A stretch of 64,000 bases of DNA, taken from NCBI RefSeq assembly GCF_900313035.1, contig NZ_OMPS01000041.1, positions 293,722 to 357,721 of the forward strand. Direction: 5' to 3'. The position numbers were made by a program, and so were the translations under genes. Position 1 is the stretch's first letter. Each line of letters starts with the position of its first letter. Positions 52,238 through 61,506 of the stretch are shown in pieces. The notes beneath the pieces are model-generated. The model searched no databases. It was given only the letters and a program-made list of their open reading frames with translations, and was not told the origin of the DNA. The stretch comes from Ruegeria sp. EL01. Its GTDB lineage: Bacteria; Pseudomonadota; Alphaproteobacteria; Rhodobacterales; Rhodobacteraceae.

Positions 52238-52264
52238 AAAGCCCGCCGGTCTGGCGGGCTTTTT
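52238..52264 (+). terminator. Rho-independent terminator after the DUF1244 gene
   Basis: AAAGCCCGCC-GGTCT-GGCGGGCTTTTT: a 9- to 10-bp perfect GC-rich stem followed by T's, 20 bp past the stop. It may also terminate the convergent dat gene. Confidence 0.92.
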
Positions 52265-52276
52265 GCGTCTTTGCCC

Positions 52277-53137
52277 TCAGATTGCGGCTTTTCGGCTTTC
52301 GTCCAGATAAATCTCACGCAGACGTTTGGCGATCCGACCCGGTGTTCCGTCACCCAGCTGCACACCGTCAATTTCGACTACCGGCATCACGAACGCGCTG
52401 GCCGAGGTGGTGAAGGCCTCATCCGCCTCCTTCGCCTCGTCAATGGTAAACAGGCGCTCTTCGATTTCCATCTGTGCCTCAGCCGCCATGCGCAGCACCG
52501 CCTTGCGGGTGATGCCGTGCAAGATGTCGGTCGACAATGGACGAGTAACGATTTTACCATTCTTGACGAAGTAAGCGTTGTTGCTGGTGCCTTCGGTCAC
52601 GTAGCCATCTTCGATCATCCACGCATCATCCGCGCCAGCCTTTTTCGCCATCATCTTGCCCATCGAAGGATAGAGCAGTTGAACCGTTTTGATGTCGCGG
52701 CGACCCCACCGGATATCATCAATTGAGATAATCTTGGCGCCTTTGCGGGAAGCTGGGCTATCCGCCAGTCCAGGCTTGTTCTGAGTGAACAAAACGATGG
52801 TTGGTTTAGTGTCATCGGACGGGTACACAAAATCTCGGTCACCGTCGCTTCCACGCGTGACCTGAAGGTAAATCATCCCCTCTTCGATGTCGTTCAGCTC
52901 TACCAGCTTGCGGTGAATGATCAGCAGATCCTCTTTGCTGCACGGCGCAGCCATATCCAATTCGTCCAAAGACCGTTTCAGCCGGACCGCGTGACCTTCA
53001 AAATCGATCAGCTTTCTGTCCAGAACGCTGGTGACTTCGTAAACGGCATCCGCCATCAGAAAGCCCCGATCAAAGATCGAAATCTTGGCCTCAGCCTCAG
53101 GCAGGTATTCGCCATTCACGTAAACGGTGCGGGTCAT
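52277..53137 (-). CDS. dat: D-amino acid aminotransferase
   Basis: A 286-residue fold-type IV PLP enzyme. VYEVTSVLDRKLIDFEGH at the N-terminus, the PLP lysine in RDIKTVQLLYPSMGK and the EGTSNNAYFVK motif are typical of D-AAT rather than branched-chain enzymes. It exchanges the amino group between D-amino acids such as D-alanine and D-glutamate. It lies 11 bp after dgcA on the same strand, so D-amino acid catabolism is the probable context. Confidence 0.9.
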   Translation of the reverse strand: MTRTVYVNGEYLPEAEAKISIFDRGFLMADAVYEVTSVLDRKLIDFEGHAVRLKRSLDELDMAAPCSKEDLLIIHRKLVELNDIEEGMIYLQVTRGSDGDRDFVYPSDDTKPTIVLFTQNKPGLADSPASRKGAKIISIDDIRWGRRDIKTVQLLYPSMGKMMAKKAGADDAWMIEDGYVTEGTSNNAYFVKNGKIVTRPLSTDILHGITRKAVLRMAAEAQMEIEERLFTIDEAKEADEAFTTSASAFVMPVVEIDGVQLGDGTPGRIAKRLREIYLDESRKAAI

Positions 53138-53148
53138 GTCTTGTCTCC

Positions 53149-54114
53149 TCAGCCCCAGAGCGCCACTTCGGGTGGGTGCACTCCGGCATCATCAAAAGTC
53201 AGCGGGGTGTTGCGGTCTTCGGCCAACAGAAGCGGGCCGTCAAGGTCCGTTACCATCGCACCATGCGCCAGCAATGTCGCAGGCGCCATGGCCAGTGAGC
53301 TGCCGACCATACATCCAACCATGACGCGATACCCCTCGGCCAGCGCAGCCGCCCGCAGTTGAAGCGCCTCGGTCAGGCCGCCGGTTTTGTCGAGCTTGAT
53401 ATTGACCACATCGTATTTGCCCTTGAGGGCCGGGAGGCTTGACGGGTCATGACAGGATTCATCTGCGCAAACCGGCACCGGTCGCTCCATCCCGATCAGG
53501 GCGTCGTCGCCCCCAGCGGGCAGAGGTTGCTCGACCAGCGCAACGCCAAGCCGCACCAGATGCGGGGCCAGATCGGCGTAAACCTCGGCTGACCAGCCTT
53601 CGTTGGCATCGATGATGATGGTCGCGTCCGGGGCACCGGCGCGCACGGCCTCGAGCCGGGGCATGTCATCGGGCGTTCCCAGCTTGATCTTCAGCAGGGG
53701 GCGGAACGCATTTTGGGCAGCCTGAGCGCGCATGGCCTCGGGTGTGTCCAAAGACAAGGTGTAAGCTGTAATCTCGGGGCCCGGTACCGGAAGGCCCGCC
53801 AGTTCCCATGCCCGTTTGCCTGCTTGTTTGCACTCCAGATCCCACAGCGCGCAATCAACCGCATTGCGGGCTGCACCTGCAGACAGCAGATCCATCAGAC
53901 TTTCGCGTGTAAAATCCGCGGGCAGACCTGCAATCTCGGCCTCGACCGATGCCAGCGTTTCATCGTAACGGGCATAGGGAACACACTCGCCCCAGCCCTG
54001 ATGCGTACCGTCAGACAGGCGTACCGTCAGGACTTCGGCCTGGGTTCGTGACCCACGGGAAATGGTAAAAACCTGTGCCAGCCGGAATACATCCCGCGAA
54101 ACATCAATCTGCAT
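53149..54114 (-). CDS. dgcA: N-acetyl-D-glutamate racemase DgcA (enolase superfamily, dipeptide epimerase-like)
   Basis: A 321-residue enolase-superfamily enzyme of the muconate lactonising subgroup. The catalytic KxK is in LLKIKLG; metal ligands are in IIIDANEGW, VEQPL and CADES; and the second lysine is in VVNIKLDKTGG. Older annotation is L-Ala-D/L-Glu epimerase. In the neighbourhood of dgcN, DgcA members are reported as N-acetyl-D-glutamate racemases. ATG 54114 gives the standard N-terminus MQIDVSRD. Confidence 0.88.
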   Translation of the reverse strand: MQIDVSRDVFRLAQVFTISRGSRTQAEVLTVRLSDGTHQGWGECVPYARYDETLASVEAEIAGLPADFTRESLMDLLSAGAARNAVDCALWDLECKQAGKRAWELAGLPVPGPEITAYTLSLDTPEAMRAQAAQNAFRPLLKIKLGTPDDMPRLEAVRAGAPDATIIIDANEGWSAEVYADLAPHLVRLGVALVEQPLPAGGDDALIGMERPVPVCADESCHDPSSLPALKGKYDVVNIKLDKTGGLTEALQLRAAALAEGYRVMVGCMVGSSLAMAPATLLAHGAMVTDLDGPLLLAEDRNTPLTFDDAGVHPPEVALWG

Positions 54115-54183
54115 GCTTGTTCCCTTGTTTGCCTGATCGGGTGTCGGGCGACCATCATATTGGTCGCTCAACACTCGAGCCTC

Positions 54184-55185
54184 TTACAGTGCCGCCAACG
54201 CGTCGACCAGCTTGCCCGAGCCAAAGCGGAACGGATCAGTCGCAGGCAGACCCATTTCTGCCTCAACCTTTGCCAGATAAGCACTGGCATCTGCTTCGCT
54301 CATATGCTGGGTGTTGACCGAGATGCCAACGACCTGACACTCTGGGTTCGCAACCTTGGCCAGTGCCAACGCCGTATCCCGAAGAGTTGCAAGCGACGGC
54401 AGCTGATAGGTTGGCAATCCGCGCATGTGTTCACGGGTAGGCTCGTGGGACAGGATCAACGCATCCGGTTGACCACCATGGATCAGCGCCATGGTCACGC
54501 CGGAATAAGACACGTGGAACAGCGACCCCTGCCCTTCGATCAGGTCCCAGTGGTCGTTGTCATTGTCCGGCGTCAACCATTCGACCGAACCGGCCATGAA
54601 ATCCGCGATCACCGCGTCCAATGGGACACCGTCACCAGTGATCAGAATGCCGGTCTGACCGGTGGCGCGGAAGGTGGACTTCATGCCCCGCTTGCGCATC
54701 TCGGCATCCATCGCCATGGCCGTGTACATCTTGCCAACCGAGCAATCGGTACCCACGGCGAGACAGCGCTTGCCTTTGCGTTTGATGCCATTGGCGATCG
54801 GGTATTCGACTTCGGGCACACGGACATCGTGCAACTTGCGGCCGGTTGCTTCGGCCACGGCGACCAGATCGGGTTCGTCACGCAGCAAGTTATGCAAACC
54901 GGACGCCAGATCGAAACCTTCCTCCAGCGCCATCACCAGAACCTTTTTCCATTCCTGACTGATCACGCCACCCCGGTTGGCCACACCGATAACCAGCGTC
55001 TTGGCACCGGCGTCGCGCGCCTCGGCCAGGGTCATGTCGGTCAGGCCCAGGTCTGCCTTGCACCCATCCATCCGGTATTGCCCGACAGCATTTTCCGGGC
55101 GCCAGTCCTTGATGCCAATAGCCACTTTGGCCGCCAATTGGTCGGGCGCATCGCCCAAAAACAGCAGATACGGTGTATCGATCAT
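54184..55185 (-). CDS. dgcN: D-glutamate N-acetyltransferase DgcN (DUF1611)
   Basis: A 333-residue protein with a Rossmann-like N-terminal half and a P-loop NTPase-like C-terminal half. The loop is VGTDCSVGKMYTAMAM, and later motifs are GQTGILITGDGVPLDAV and LIEGQGSLFH. These fit the DUF1611 family. Reported function: with DgcA it channels D-glutamate through N-acetyl-D-glutamate to N-acetyl-L-glutamate. ATG 55185 follows AAAGGAG. It is first in the dgcN-dgcA-dat operon (69 bp to dgcA). Confidence 0.87.
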   Translation of the reverse strand: MIDTPYLLFLGDAPDQLAAKVAIGIKDWRPENAVGQYRMDGCKADLGLTDMTLAEARDAGAKTLVIGVANRGGVISQEWKKVLVMALEEGFDLASGLHNLLRDEPDLVAVAEATGRKLHDVRVPEVEYPIANGIKRKGKRCLAVGTDCSVGKMYTAMAMDAEMRKRGMKSTFRATGQTGILITGDGVPLDAVIADFMAGSVEWLTPDNDNDHWDLIEGQGSLFHVSYSGVTMALIHGGQPDALILSHEPTREHMRGLPTYQLPSLATLRDTALALAKVANPECQVVGISVNTQHMSEADASAYLAKVEAEMGLPATDPFRFGSGKLVDALAAL

Positions 55186-55480
55186 TGCGGTGCACTCCTT
55201 TGATTCTGGCATAAGCTAGAGAAGCAACAAGACGAGCATTTCGCGTTTTAAATGATTGCCCGATATTCGCACGCGACATTCTTGCTCATTTTTCGGAATT
55301 CACGCGAAAATCTTCGAAGTTTTCAAACTGATTAAACTTTCATCGCTTGTTTCCAACCTAATTGACGTACATTCTGCGCCTGCATTGCCGCACTTGCACA
55401 ATGATGCTTGCGCTACTCTGCGCAATTTAATACCTCATTGAGCAAGAAAATCGCAATTTCATTACTCACGTGAGGTCCAG
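55186..55480. other. 295-bp divergent promoter region between dgcN and mcl1
   Basis: No coding frame is credible. The octamer CGCAATTT appears at 55421-55428 and 55452-55459, 31 bp apart (three helical turns), upstream of mcl1. This may be a regulator site. The region is AT-richer than its surroundings and holds both promoters. Confidence 0.45.
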
Positions 55481-56443
55481 ATGAGTTTCCGCATCCAACC
55501 TGCCGCACCGGCTCGGCCCAATCGCTGCCAATTGTTTGGTCCCGGTTCGAACACCAAGCTGTTTCCTAAGATGGCGGCATCGGCCGCGGATGTGATCAAT
55601 CTGGATCTTGAGGACTCGGTGGCCCCGTCGGACAAGGATACCGCCCGCGCCAATGTGATCGAGGCGTTAAACACCGTCGATTGGGGCGACAAATACATGT
55701 CCGTGCGCATCAACGGGTTGGACACGCCTTACTGGTACCGCGACGTGGTCGATGTGCTGGAACAAGCCGGAGACCGTCTGGATCAGATCATGATCCCAAA
55801 GGTCGGGTGCGCGGCGGATGTCTATGCAGTTGACGCGCTGGTCACAGCGATCGAGCGCGCCAAGGGGCGGACCAAACCGATCTCGTTCGAGGTCATCATC
55901 GAATCCGCAGCTGGCGTCGCGCATGTCGAAGAAATCGCAGCATCATCCCCCCGGATGCAAGCGATGAGCCTGGGGGCCGCCGATTTCGCCGCTTCGATGG
56001 GCATGCAAACCACCGGTATCGGCGGTACGCAGGAAAACTACTATATGCTGCGCGAAGGCGAAAAGCACTGGTCCGATCCATGGCATTGGGCGCAGGCCGC
56101 AATCGTCGCCGCCTGTCGTACGCATGGTGTACTGCCTGTAGACGGCCCGTTTGGCGACTTTTCGGATCATGACGGCTACATCGCGCAGGCCAAACGCTCG
56201 GCAACGTTGGGCATGGTCGGAAAGTGGGCTATTCACCCCAAGCAGATCGCGCTGGCCAATCAGGTCTTTACCCCATCGGATGAGGCCGTGTCAGAGGCCC
56301 GTGAAATCCTGGCCGCCATGGAACAAGCCAAAGCCAATGGTGAAGGCGCAACTGTCTACAAGGGCCGGCTGGTCGACATCGCATCAATCAAGCAGGCCGA
56401 GGTTATCGTTGCCCAGGCTGAATTGATCGCGTCGAACGGCTAA
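55481..56443 (+). CDS. mcl1: L-malyl-CoA/beta-methylmalyl-CoA lyase
   Basis: A 320-residue CitE-like lyase of the Rhodobacter Mcl1 type: MSFRIQPAAPARPNRCQLFGPG, the acidic metal ligands in SFEVIIESAAG and GAADFAASMGMQTTGIGG, and the C-terminal WAIHPKQIALANQVFTPS. It cleaves L-malyl-CoA and beta-methylmalyl-CoA to glyoxylate plus acetyl- or propionyl-CoA in the ethylmalonyl-CoA pathway. It is monocistronic with its own terminator. Conservation with Rhodobacter sphaeroides Mcl1 is high by eye. Confidence 0.95.
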   Translation: MSFRIQPAAPARPNRCQLFGPGSNTKLFPKMAASAADVINLDLEDSVAPSDKDTARANVIEALNTVDWGDKYMSVRINGLDTPYWYRDVVDVLEQAGDRLDQIMIPKVGCAADVYAVDALVTAIERAKGRTKPISFEVIIESAAGVAHVEEIAASSPRMQAMSLGAADFAASMGMQTTGIGGTQENYYMLREGEKHWSDPWHWAQAAIVAACRTHGVLPVDGPFGDFSDHDGYIAQAKRSATLGMVGKWAIHPKQIALANQVFTPSDEAVSEAREILAAMEQAKANGEGATVYKGRLVDIASIKQAEVIVAQAELIASNG

Positions 56444-56467
56444 GTCACAGACAACATCAAAAAACGC

Positions 56468-56494
56468 AAAAGGCGCCGTGATGGCGCCTTTTTT
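56468..56494 (+). terminator. Rho-independent terminator after mcl1
   Basis: AAAAGGCGCC-GTGAT-GGCGCCTTTTTT: a perfect 6-bp GC stem extended by A/T pairs and a six-T run, 25 bp past the stop; bidirectional with the convergent PA14-like gene. Confidence 0.93.
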
Positions 56495-56520
56495 GTTTCT
56501 AATGGACTGTCTTTTTGATT

Positions 56521-57099
56521 TCAGCGGCCGAACACGTCGTTCGGCGTCCAGGTGAAGCGCTCGCCCTGCTTACCCCATTTCATCATCAGGCATGACGATC
56601 CGTATTTCTGAAAATACTTGATCTTCAAAGGGTACCATCCGGCTTGCGGAACTTCGACCTCGGTCCGTTGATTGGCTTCGCACGGCTGTCGCCCGTTCAC
56701 ATACCCAATCTGCTGCCCACCAATCCACGCTTCGAGCCCATCATTCGACCACGTCTCGAGTTCATAGACGCCCGCCGCGTCGAAACGGATATACCCGGAA
56801 ATATCGGCAGCAACGTTGTAGGCCTTGTTAAACGTAAGGACTGGGTCGCCATCTTCAGTATCGCGATAATCCAAACCCTTCAAAGGTGGTCCGGCTTTTG
56901 CCTTTTTCAGAAGATGCTTCACTTTGGACAGGTTTTGAATTTTCCGCGGCGGGTTCCCCTCCCACGCGTATTTCACATCCAGCCCTGCCTTAGGGCTGGG
57001 TTGCGGGCTCGCAGGTTGCAGTTTCAGAGGCGCGGAAATTGAAGCGCTGGCAATGAGCGCAATGGCAAGAGCCATCGCCCCGGTTCGAACGTAATTCAT
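56521..57099 (-). CDS. Secreted protein with a PA14-like domain
   Basis: A 192-residue exported protein. A signal peptide (MNYVRTGAMALAIALIASAS) is followed by a basic/proline linker (residues about 25-75) and a beta-rich PA14-like domain. The domain has FDAAGVYELETWSNDGLEAWIGGQQIG and an aromatic GWYPLKIKYFQKYG strand pair. PA14 domains bind glycans or adhesins. Two cysteines (PCEANQ and SCLMMK) may form a disulfide. Unusually small for a PA14 protein, it has no catalytic partner domain. Confidence 0.7.
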   Translation of the reverse strand: MNYVRTGAMALAIALIASASISAPLKLQPASPQPSPKAGLDVKYAWEGNPPRKIQNLSKVKHLLKKAKAGPPLKGLDYRDTEDGDPVLTFNKAYNVAADISGYIRFDAAGVYELETWSNDGLEAWIGGQQIGYVNGRQPCEANQRTEVEVPQAGWYPLKIKYFQKYGSSCLMMKWGKQGERFTWTPNDVFGR

Positions 57100-57214
57100 A
57101 TTTGTCTCCCTGTGCGCCCTATTCTTTGGATTGGTTCCAATGGCGACGTCATTGAGATGACACTAGGACGTGAGTTTTTACCCTGCAAGAGCGTGAAAGT
57201 TCACAATTTCACCG

Positions 57215-57667
57215 TCAGGCCCGCAAATCCTTGGGTGATCCCATCACCACATAAGACGTAATTGAGGTGACATGCGGCAGGGTTCCCAGCACCTCGGTAT
57301 GGAATGTTTTATAAGATGGCAGGTCAGCGCATTCGACCCGTAGCAGATATTCGATGGTGCCAGTGATGTTATGACACTCGACCACTTCAGGTGCCCGCTG
57401 CAGCGCGCGTTCGAACCCCTCTTGCGCCGCTTTGGTATGCTCCCCCAGACCGACACCGATATAGGCGACAAACCCAACGCCCAGTGCCGCCGGGTTCAAG
57501 ACCGCCCGGTAGCCGCTGATCACACCAGCCCGCTCCAGCTCTTGCACACGGCGCAGGCAGGCGGACGGGGACAGCCCAACGCGATCTGCAAGTTCCAGAT
57601 TGCTGATACGCCCATCCAGAGAAAGCTCTCGCAATATTTCGTGGTTTATTCGATCAATTTTCACCAT
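57215..57667 (-). CDS. Lrp/AsnC-family transcriptional regulator
   Basis: A 150-residue Lrp. N-terminal HTH (REDINHEILRELSLDGRISN-like: RINHEILRELSLDGRISNLEL) with LSPSACLRRVQELERAGVISGY, then an RAM/AsnC effector domain (GTIEYLLRVECADL). The ATG 57667 is chosen on family alignment; no strong ribosome site is visible, so the transcript may be leaderless. It is divergent from a LysE-family exporter (73 bp), the standard arrangement for Lrp control of amino acid export. Confidence 0.88.
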   Translation of the reverse strand: MVKIDRINHEILRELSLDGRISNLELADRVGLSPSACLRRVQELERAGVISGYRAVLNPAALGVGFVAYIGVGLGEHTKAAQEGFERALQRAPEVVECHNITGTIEYLLRVECADLPSYKTFHTEVLGTLPHVTSITSYVVMGSPKDLRA

Positions 57668-57740
57668 TAGTTGCAGAAAATATGCAAGCGCGCACGAAAA
57701 CGCAATTTCATTTACCATCAAAGCGGCAATTATCCACTTT

Positions 57741-58337
57741 ATGACTTATGACATTTTGCTGGCCCTGATCACCTTCGCATTCGTGTCCTCGATCACACCG
57801 GGACCGAACAACCTGATGTTGATGGCGTCAGGCGCAAATTTTGGGTTCCGCCGGACAATCCCGCATATGCTAGGAATTGGTCTCGGGTTTACATTCATGG
57901 TCTTACTGGTCGGAGCCGGTCTGGTTCAGGTGTTCGACCGGTATCCCCTAAGCTACACCATCCTCAAGGTCGCATCAGTCGCATACCTGCTTTATCTCGC
58001 GTGGAAGATCGCACATGCCGCACCGGCGCGGGGACAAGATCTGTCAGGCACACCAATGACGTTTCTGCAGGCCGCAGCCTTTCAATGGGTCAATCCAAAG
58101 GCCTGGGCGATGGCGTTGACAGCGACAACAGCTTACACACCTGATCAGACGCTTAACGCTATTGTGGTCGTAGCTCTGGTATTTGGCGCGATCAACTTGC
58201 CATCCGTCAGCACGTGGACGTTGCTGGGGCAACAGATGGCGCGGATCCTGACCAATCCGCGCCGGTTACTGGTGTTTAACTGGACCATGGCAGCGTTGCT
58301 CGTGGCCTCGCTGTATCCAGTCCTCTGGCCGACTTAA
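57741..58337 (+). CDS. LysE-family amino acid exporter
   Basis: A 198-residue inner-membrane protein with five to six helices. The diagnostic segment ITPGPNNLMLMASGANFGFRRT is near the N-terminus, and LQAAAFQWVNPKAWAMALTATTAY lies in the middle. It exports amino acids such as lysine, threonine or homoserine analogues. ATG 57741 gives the family start MTYDILLALITFAFV. The divergent Lrp is its likely regulator. Confidence 0.9.
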   Translation: MTYDILLALITFAFVSSITPGPNNLMLMASGANFGFRRTIPHMLGIGLGFTFMVLLVGAGLVQVFDRYPLSYTILKVASVAYLLYLAWKIAHAAPARGQDLSGTPMTFLQAAAFQWVNPKAWAMALTATTAYTPDQTLNAIVVVALVFGAINLPSVSTWTLLGQQMARILTNPRRLLVFNWTMAALLVASLYPVLWPT

Positions 58338-58338
58338 G

Positions 58339-59172
58339 TCATTTCAACGGCAGGCAGATTTCAGTCAACAGGTCTTCTGGCGGGGTTTCACGAGGGTCGT
58401 TCAGGTAGATCTCGTAACACGGTTGGTCTGCCGGTTCTTCGCCCGATGCCGGAAGCCAGTTGCCAAACAAACTGTGATAGGCGGCGTGAAGGCCGGAATA
58501 CGGTCCTTTGAACGTCAGCACTGCCGTTTTCCCTCCGGGGATCTGAAGGTCATCCATCCCGTCAGGCGTGGCGTCCCCCCGGTACTCGGCCCCCGCATAG
58601 CTGCGCAGCTGATCTTCGGGAACAGTATCAGGACTGTCGAGATACAGACCAATCACCGGGCCAACCTTGGACCACAGCTGGCGCGACTCGCACAGGGCGC
58701 CAAAGGCCTCAAAGCTTTTGCCGATTTCGCCATAGGCCCCTTTGTGCGGCAGGGCGATAACGCGGCGGGCTGGCTCGGTACGTGTTGTAACGGGATGCAT
58801 TGGATATTCTCCGGTTTTGAAATGTGGGTTGGCTGGCAGAAACTGCCCGGCCTTGCGAAAGGCTGTGGGGCTTCTGCCGTAGGCCTCGGAAAAGGCCCGC
58901 GCAAAAGACTTTAGATTGGGATAACCGACCGCGACCGCGACCTGTGCAACTGGCTTGTCCGATTGCACCAGCCAGATGGCGGCGCGGTGCAACCGCAAAC
59001 GCCGCACGGATTGCGCACAGGTTTCACCGGTGAGCGCGCGAAAAACACGATGCCAGTGAAACCGCGACATAGCTGCGACATCCGCCAGCGTGTCCAAAGA
59101 CAGGTCCCCTGCGGGGTTGTCATGGATATAGGCCAATACGCGCAATACGCGGTCTTCATAGCTTGTGGCCAT
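58339..59172 (-). CDS. AraC-family regulator with GyrI-like effector domain
   Basis: A 277-residue protein. The N-terminal AraC helix-turn-helix pair (residues 1-105) contains NPAGDLSLDTLADVAAMSRFHWHRVFR and VAVAVGYPNLKSFARAFSEAYGRSP. A GyrI-like (SOUL/BmrR) small-molecule domain follows (about 125-277; RVIALPHKGAYGEIGKSFEAF, KTAVLTFKGPYSGL). It is like Rob/MarA-GyrI drug-responsive regulators. ATG 59172 is chosen over a far longer upstream frame, which would run into the accA promoter. It is convergent with the LysE gene (1-bp gap). Confidence 0.88.
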   Translation of the reverse strand: MATSYEDRVLRVLAYIHDNPAGDLSLDTLADVAAMSRFHWHRVFRALTGETCAQSVRRLRLHRAAIWLVQSDKPVAQVAVAVGYPNLKSFARAFSEAYGRSPTAFRKAGQFLPANPHFKTGEYPMHPVTTRTEPARRVIALPHKGAYGEIGKSFEAFGALCESRQLWSKVGPVIGLYLDSPDTVPEDQLRSYAGAEYRGDATPDGMDDLQIPGGKTAVLTFKGPYSGLHAAYHSLFGNWLPASGEEPADQPCYEIYLNDPRETPPEDLLTEICLPLK

Positions 59173-59296
59173 AAGGATATCCCTTTCGTCTGCTTGCCCT
59201 ACCGAAGTCGCATATTCCCAACCCACAAATCTTGCTGAGTTGCATCCCGGGCGACCTTTGGTCATATAGCAGGGAACTTCCGCGTTGAGAGGCGTC

Positions 59297-60259
59297 ATGA
59301 CCCAGTATCTGGATTTCGAAAAACCGCTGGCCGAGATCGAAGGCAAAGCCGAGGAATTGCGTGCGCTGGCCCGCGCCAATGAAGAGATGGACGTGGCCGA
59401 AGAAGCTGCCGCGCTGGATACCAAGGCCGCCAAACTGCTGGACGAGCTTTATGCCGATCTGACCCCCTGGCGGAAATGTCAGGTGGCACGCCACCCAGAG
59501 CGCCCGCATTGCAACAACTATGTCGATGCGCTGTTCACTGAATTTACTCCTTTGGCGGGCGACCGAAACTTTGCTGACGATCTGGCGGTGATCGGTGGTC
59601 TGGCGCGGTTCGACGATCAACCGGTGATGGTGATCGGGCACGAAAAGGGCTCGGACACAAAATCGCGGATCGAACGCAACTTTGGCATGGCGCGCCCCGA
59701 AGGGTATCGCAAGGCTGTACGACTGATGGAAATGGCCAGTCGCTTTGGCTTGCCGGTGATCACGCTGATAGACACAGCGGGCGCGTATCCCGGCAAAGGT
59801 GCAGAAGAACGTGGCCAGTCCGAAGCCATCGCACGGTCGACAGAAATGTGCCTGAAGATCGGTGTGCCACTGGTTTCCGTGATCATCGGTGAAGGTGGGT
59901 CAGGCGGTGCCGTCGCCTTTGCCACAGCCAACCGCGTCGCGATGCTGGAGCATTCGGTGTACTCGGTAATTTCACCTGAAGGCTGCGCCTCGATCCTGTG
60001 GAAAGATTCCGAGAAGATGCGCGAGGCGGCCGAAGCGCTACGTCTGACCGCTCAGGACCTGCACAAGCTAGGCGTTTGCGACCGGATCATTACTGAACCC
60101 AAAGGCGGCGCGCATCGGGATCGTGAAGCAGCGGTTGAATCGGTACGAGCCGCCATCGCCGCGATGCTGAAAGAGCTGGACGGCAAAGATTCGGCGGCCC
60201 TGATCAAGGACCGCCGTCAGAAGTTTCTGGATATCGGCTCCAAAGGGTTGGCGGCCTAA
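59297..60259 (+). CDS. accA: Acetyl-CoA carboxylase carboxyltransferase subunit alpha
   Basis: A 320-residue protein of usual AccA length: [32 protein letters not shown] core ([24 protein letters not shown]) and the oxyanion loop [20 protein letters not shown]. It transfers carboxyl from biotin to acetyl-CoA with AccD, in fatty acid synthesis. The start at 59297 is chosen over TTG 59285. accD is not adjacent, as in most proteobacteria. Confidence 0.96.
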   Translation: MTQYLDFEKPLAEIEGKAEELRALARANEEMDVAEEAAALDTKAAKLLDELYADLTPWRKCQVARHPERPHCNNYVDALFTEFTPLAGDRNFADDLAVIGGLARFDDQPVMVIGHEKGSDTKSRIERNFGMARPEGYRKAVRLMEMASRFGLPVITLIDTAGAYPGKGAEERGQSEAIARSTEMCLKIGVPLVSVIIGEGGSGGAVAFATANRVAMLEHSVYSVISPEGCASILWKDSEKMREAAEALRLTAQDLHKLGVCDRIITEPKGGAHRDREAAVESVRAAIAAMLKELDGKDSAALIKDRRQKFLDIGSKGLAA

Positions 60260-60263
60260 GCCG

Positions 60264-61394
60264 TCAACCACCCAGCTGGCGCAGCAGCGCAACAGACGGA
60301 TCTCCGGTTACCGACAAACCATTGGCGCGCTGATACGCGCTGATCGCAGCTTCGGTGTTCTTGCCGATCACACCATCCGCGCCTTGTGTGTCATATCCTG
60401 CAGACGTCAGACGTCGTTGCAGTTCTTTGCGATCTTTCAGTGACAGGCCGGTTGCATCAGGCCCGAATGACGCCTTAAACGGCGCGCCACCCGCAATTCG
60501 GTCTGACAAATGCCCGACGCCAATCGCGTAGCTGTCCGAGTTGTTGTAGCGTTTAATCACCTGAAAATTGCGGAACACGGCAATCCGCGGCCCGGGTGTC
60601 TGTGGCTGCAGCACAGCCACGGGAGTTCCGGACACCGTCCCGGCCTCTCCTCCCCAGGGCTGCCCACGCACCCAACCGGCACGCGAAAGGTAAGCGGCTG
60701 TTGACGCCAGCGAATCCGTCGGGTCCTCTGACCAGATATCCCGCCGCCCGTCCCCGGTGAAATCAACCGCATAGGCGAGGTATGAGGTTGGGATGAACTG
60801 AGTATGCCCCATGGCGCCGGCCCAGCTGCCAGTCATATTGGCTGGTGTTGTATCGCCATTCTGCAGAATTTTCATCGCCGCAACCAACTGGCTTTCAAAG
60901 AACTGACCACGCCGACCGTCATAGGCCAATGTCGACAGTGCCGAGACCACAGGAACATCACCACGCCGCGCGCCATAACGGCTCTCAAGACCCCAGACGG
61001 CAACGACCACTTCTTTGTCGACGCCATATTGCGACTCGATCTGCGACAAAACAGGGCCGTAACGCTGCAGCATCTGCTGACCTGTGCTGATGCGTTCATC
61101 CGAGGCTGCGATTGCCAAATAGTCTTCCAGCGAGCGTTTGAATTCGACCTGATTGCGGTCACGCTCAATCACGTCGGGCAGATACCCTGCCCCGGCAAAA
61201 GCGCGGTCGATCGTGGTTTGGGAAATTCCCTGAGACGCAGCGCGCCCTTTGAAATTTGCCACCCACGCATCCCAGCCCGCATTGGGAACCGGTCGCATGC
61301 GCGATGCTGGCGCGCTGGATGGCACTGTGCCATCTGTACAGGCGGCCAGCAGGCTTGACCCAAGCCCGATAGAAAATGTCCGTCGATTGATCAT
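60264..61394 (-). CDS. Lytic murein transglycosylase, MltB-like lipoprotein
   Basis: A 376-residue protein. The N-terminus has a twin-Arg-like MINRRTFSIGLGSSLLAACTDG sequence with lipobox LLAAC (Cys19). The SLT_2/MltB domain has the catalytic Glu in VAVWGLESRYGARRGD. A C-terminal PG_binding_1 domain (LQRRLTSAGYDTQGADGVIG) completes it. It is the closer of the two window members to MltB by its GLESRYG motif. It is convergent with accA (4-bp gap). Confidence 0.92.
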   Translation of the reverse strand: MINRRTFSIGLGSSLLAACTDGTVPSSAPASRMRPVPNAGWDAWVANFKGRAASQGISQTTIDRAFAGAGYLPDVIERDRNQVEFKRSLEDYLAIAASDERISTGQQMLQRYGPVLSQIESQYGVDKEVVVAVWGLESRYGARRGDVPVVSALSTLAYDGRRGQFFESQLVAAMKILQNGDTTPANMTGSWAGAMGHTQFIPTSYLAYAVDFTGDGRRDIWSEDPTDSLASTAAYLSRAGWVRGQPWGGEAGTVSGTPVAVLQPQTPGPRIAVFRNFQVIKRYNNSDSYAIGVGHLSDRIAGGAPFKASFGPDATGLSLKDRKELQRRLTSAGYDTQGADGVIGKNTEAAISAYQRANGLSVTGDPSVALLRQLGG

Positions 61395-61506
61395 GACTGT
61401 AATCTGCTCTTGTTTGTGATTTGCCTCAGCGTAGCGCAGTCGGCTTTCTCAGACCAGAACCGTGCGCATTCCCCTGCGGCCGGTTGGCAAGTCGGCGACA
61501 AGCCGC

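Noticed and set aside
54160..55203. A 347-codon frame opposite dgcN
   Set aside because: It is the complement of a well-conserved gene and shows no family signature.
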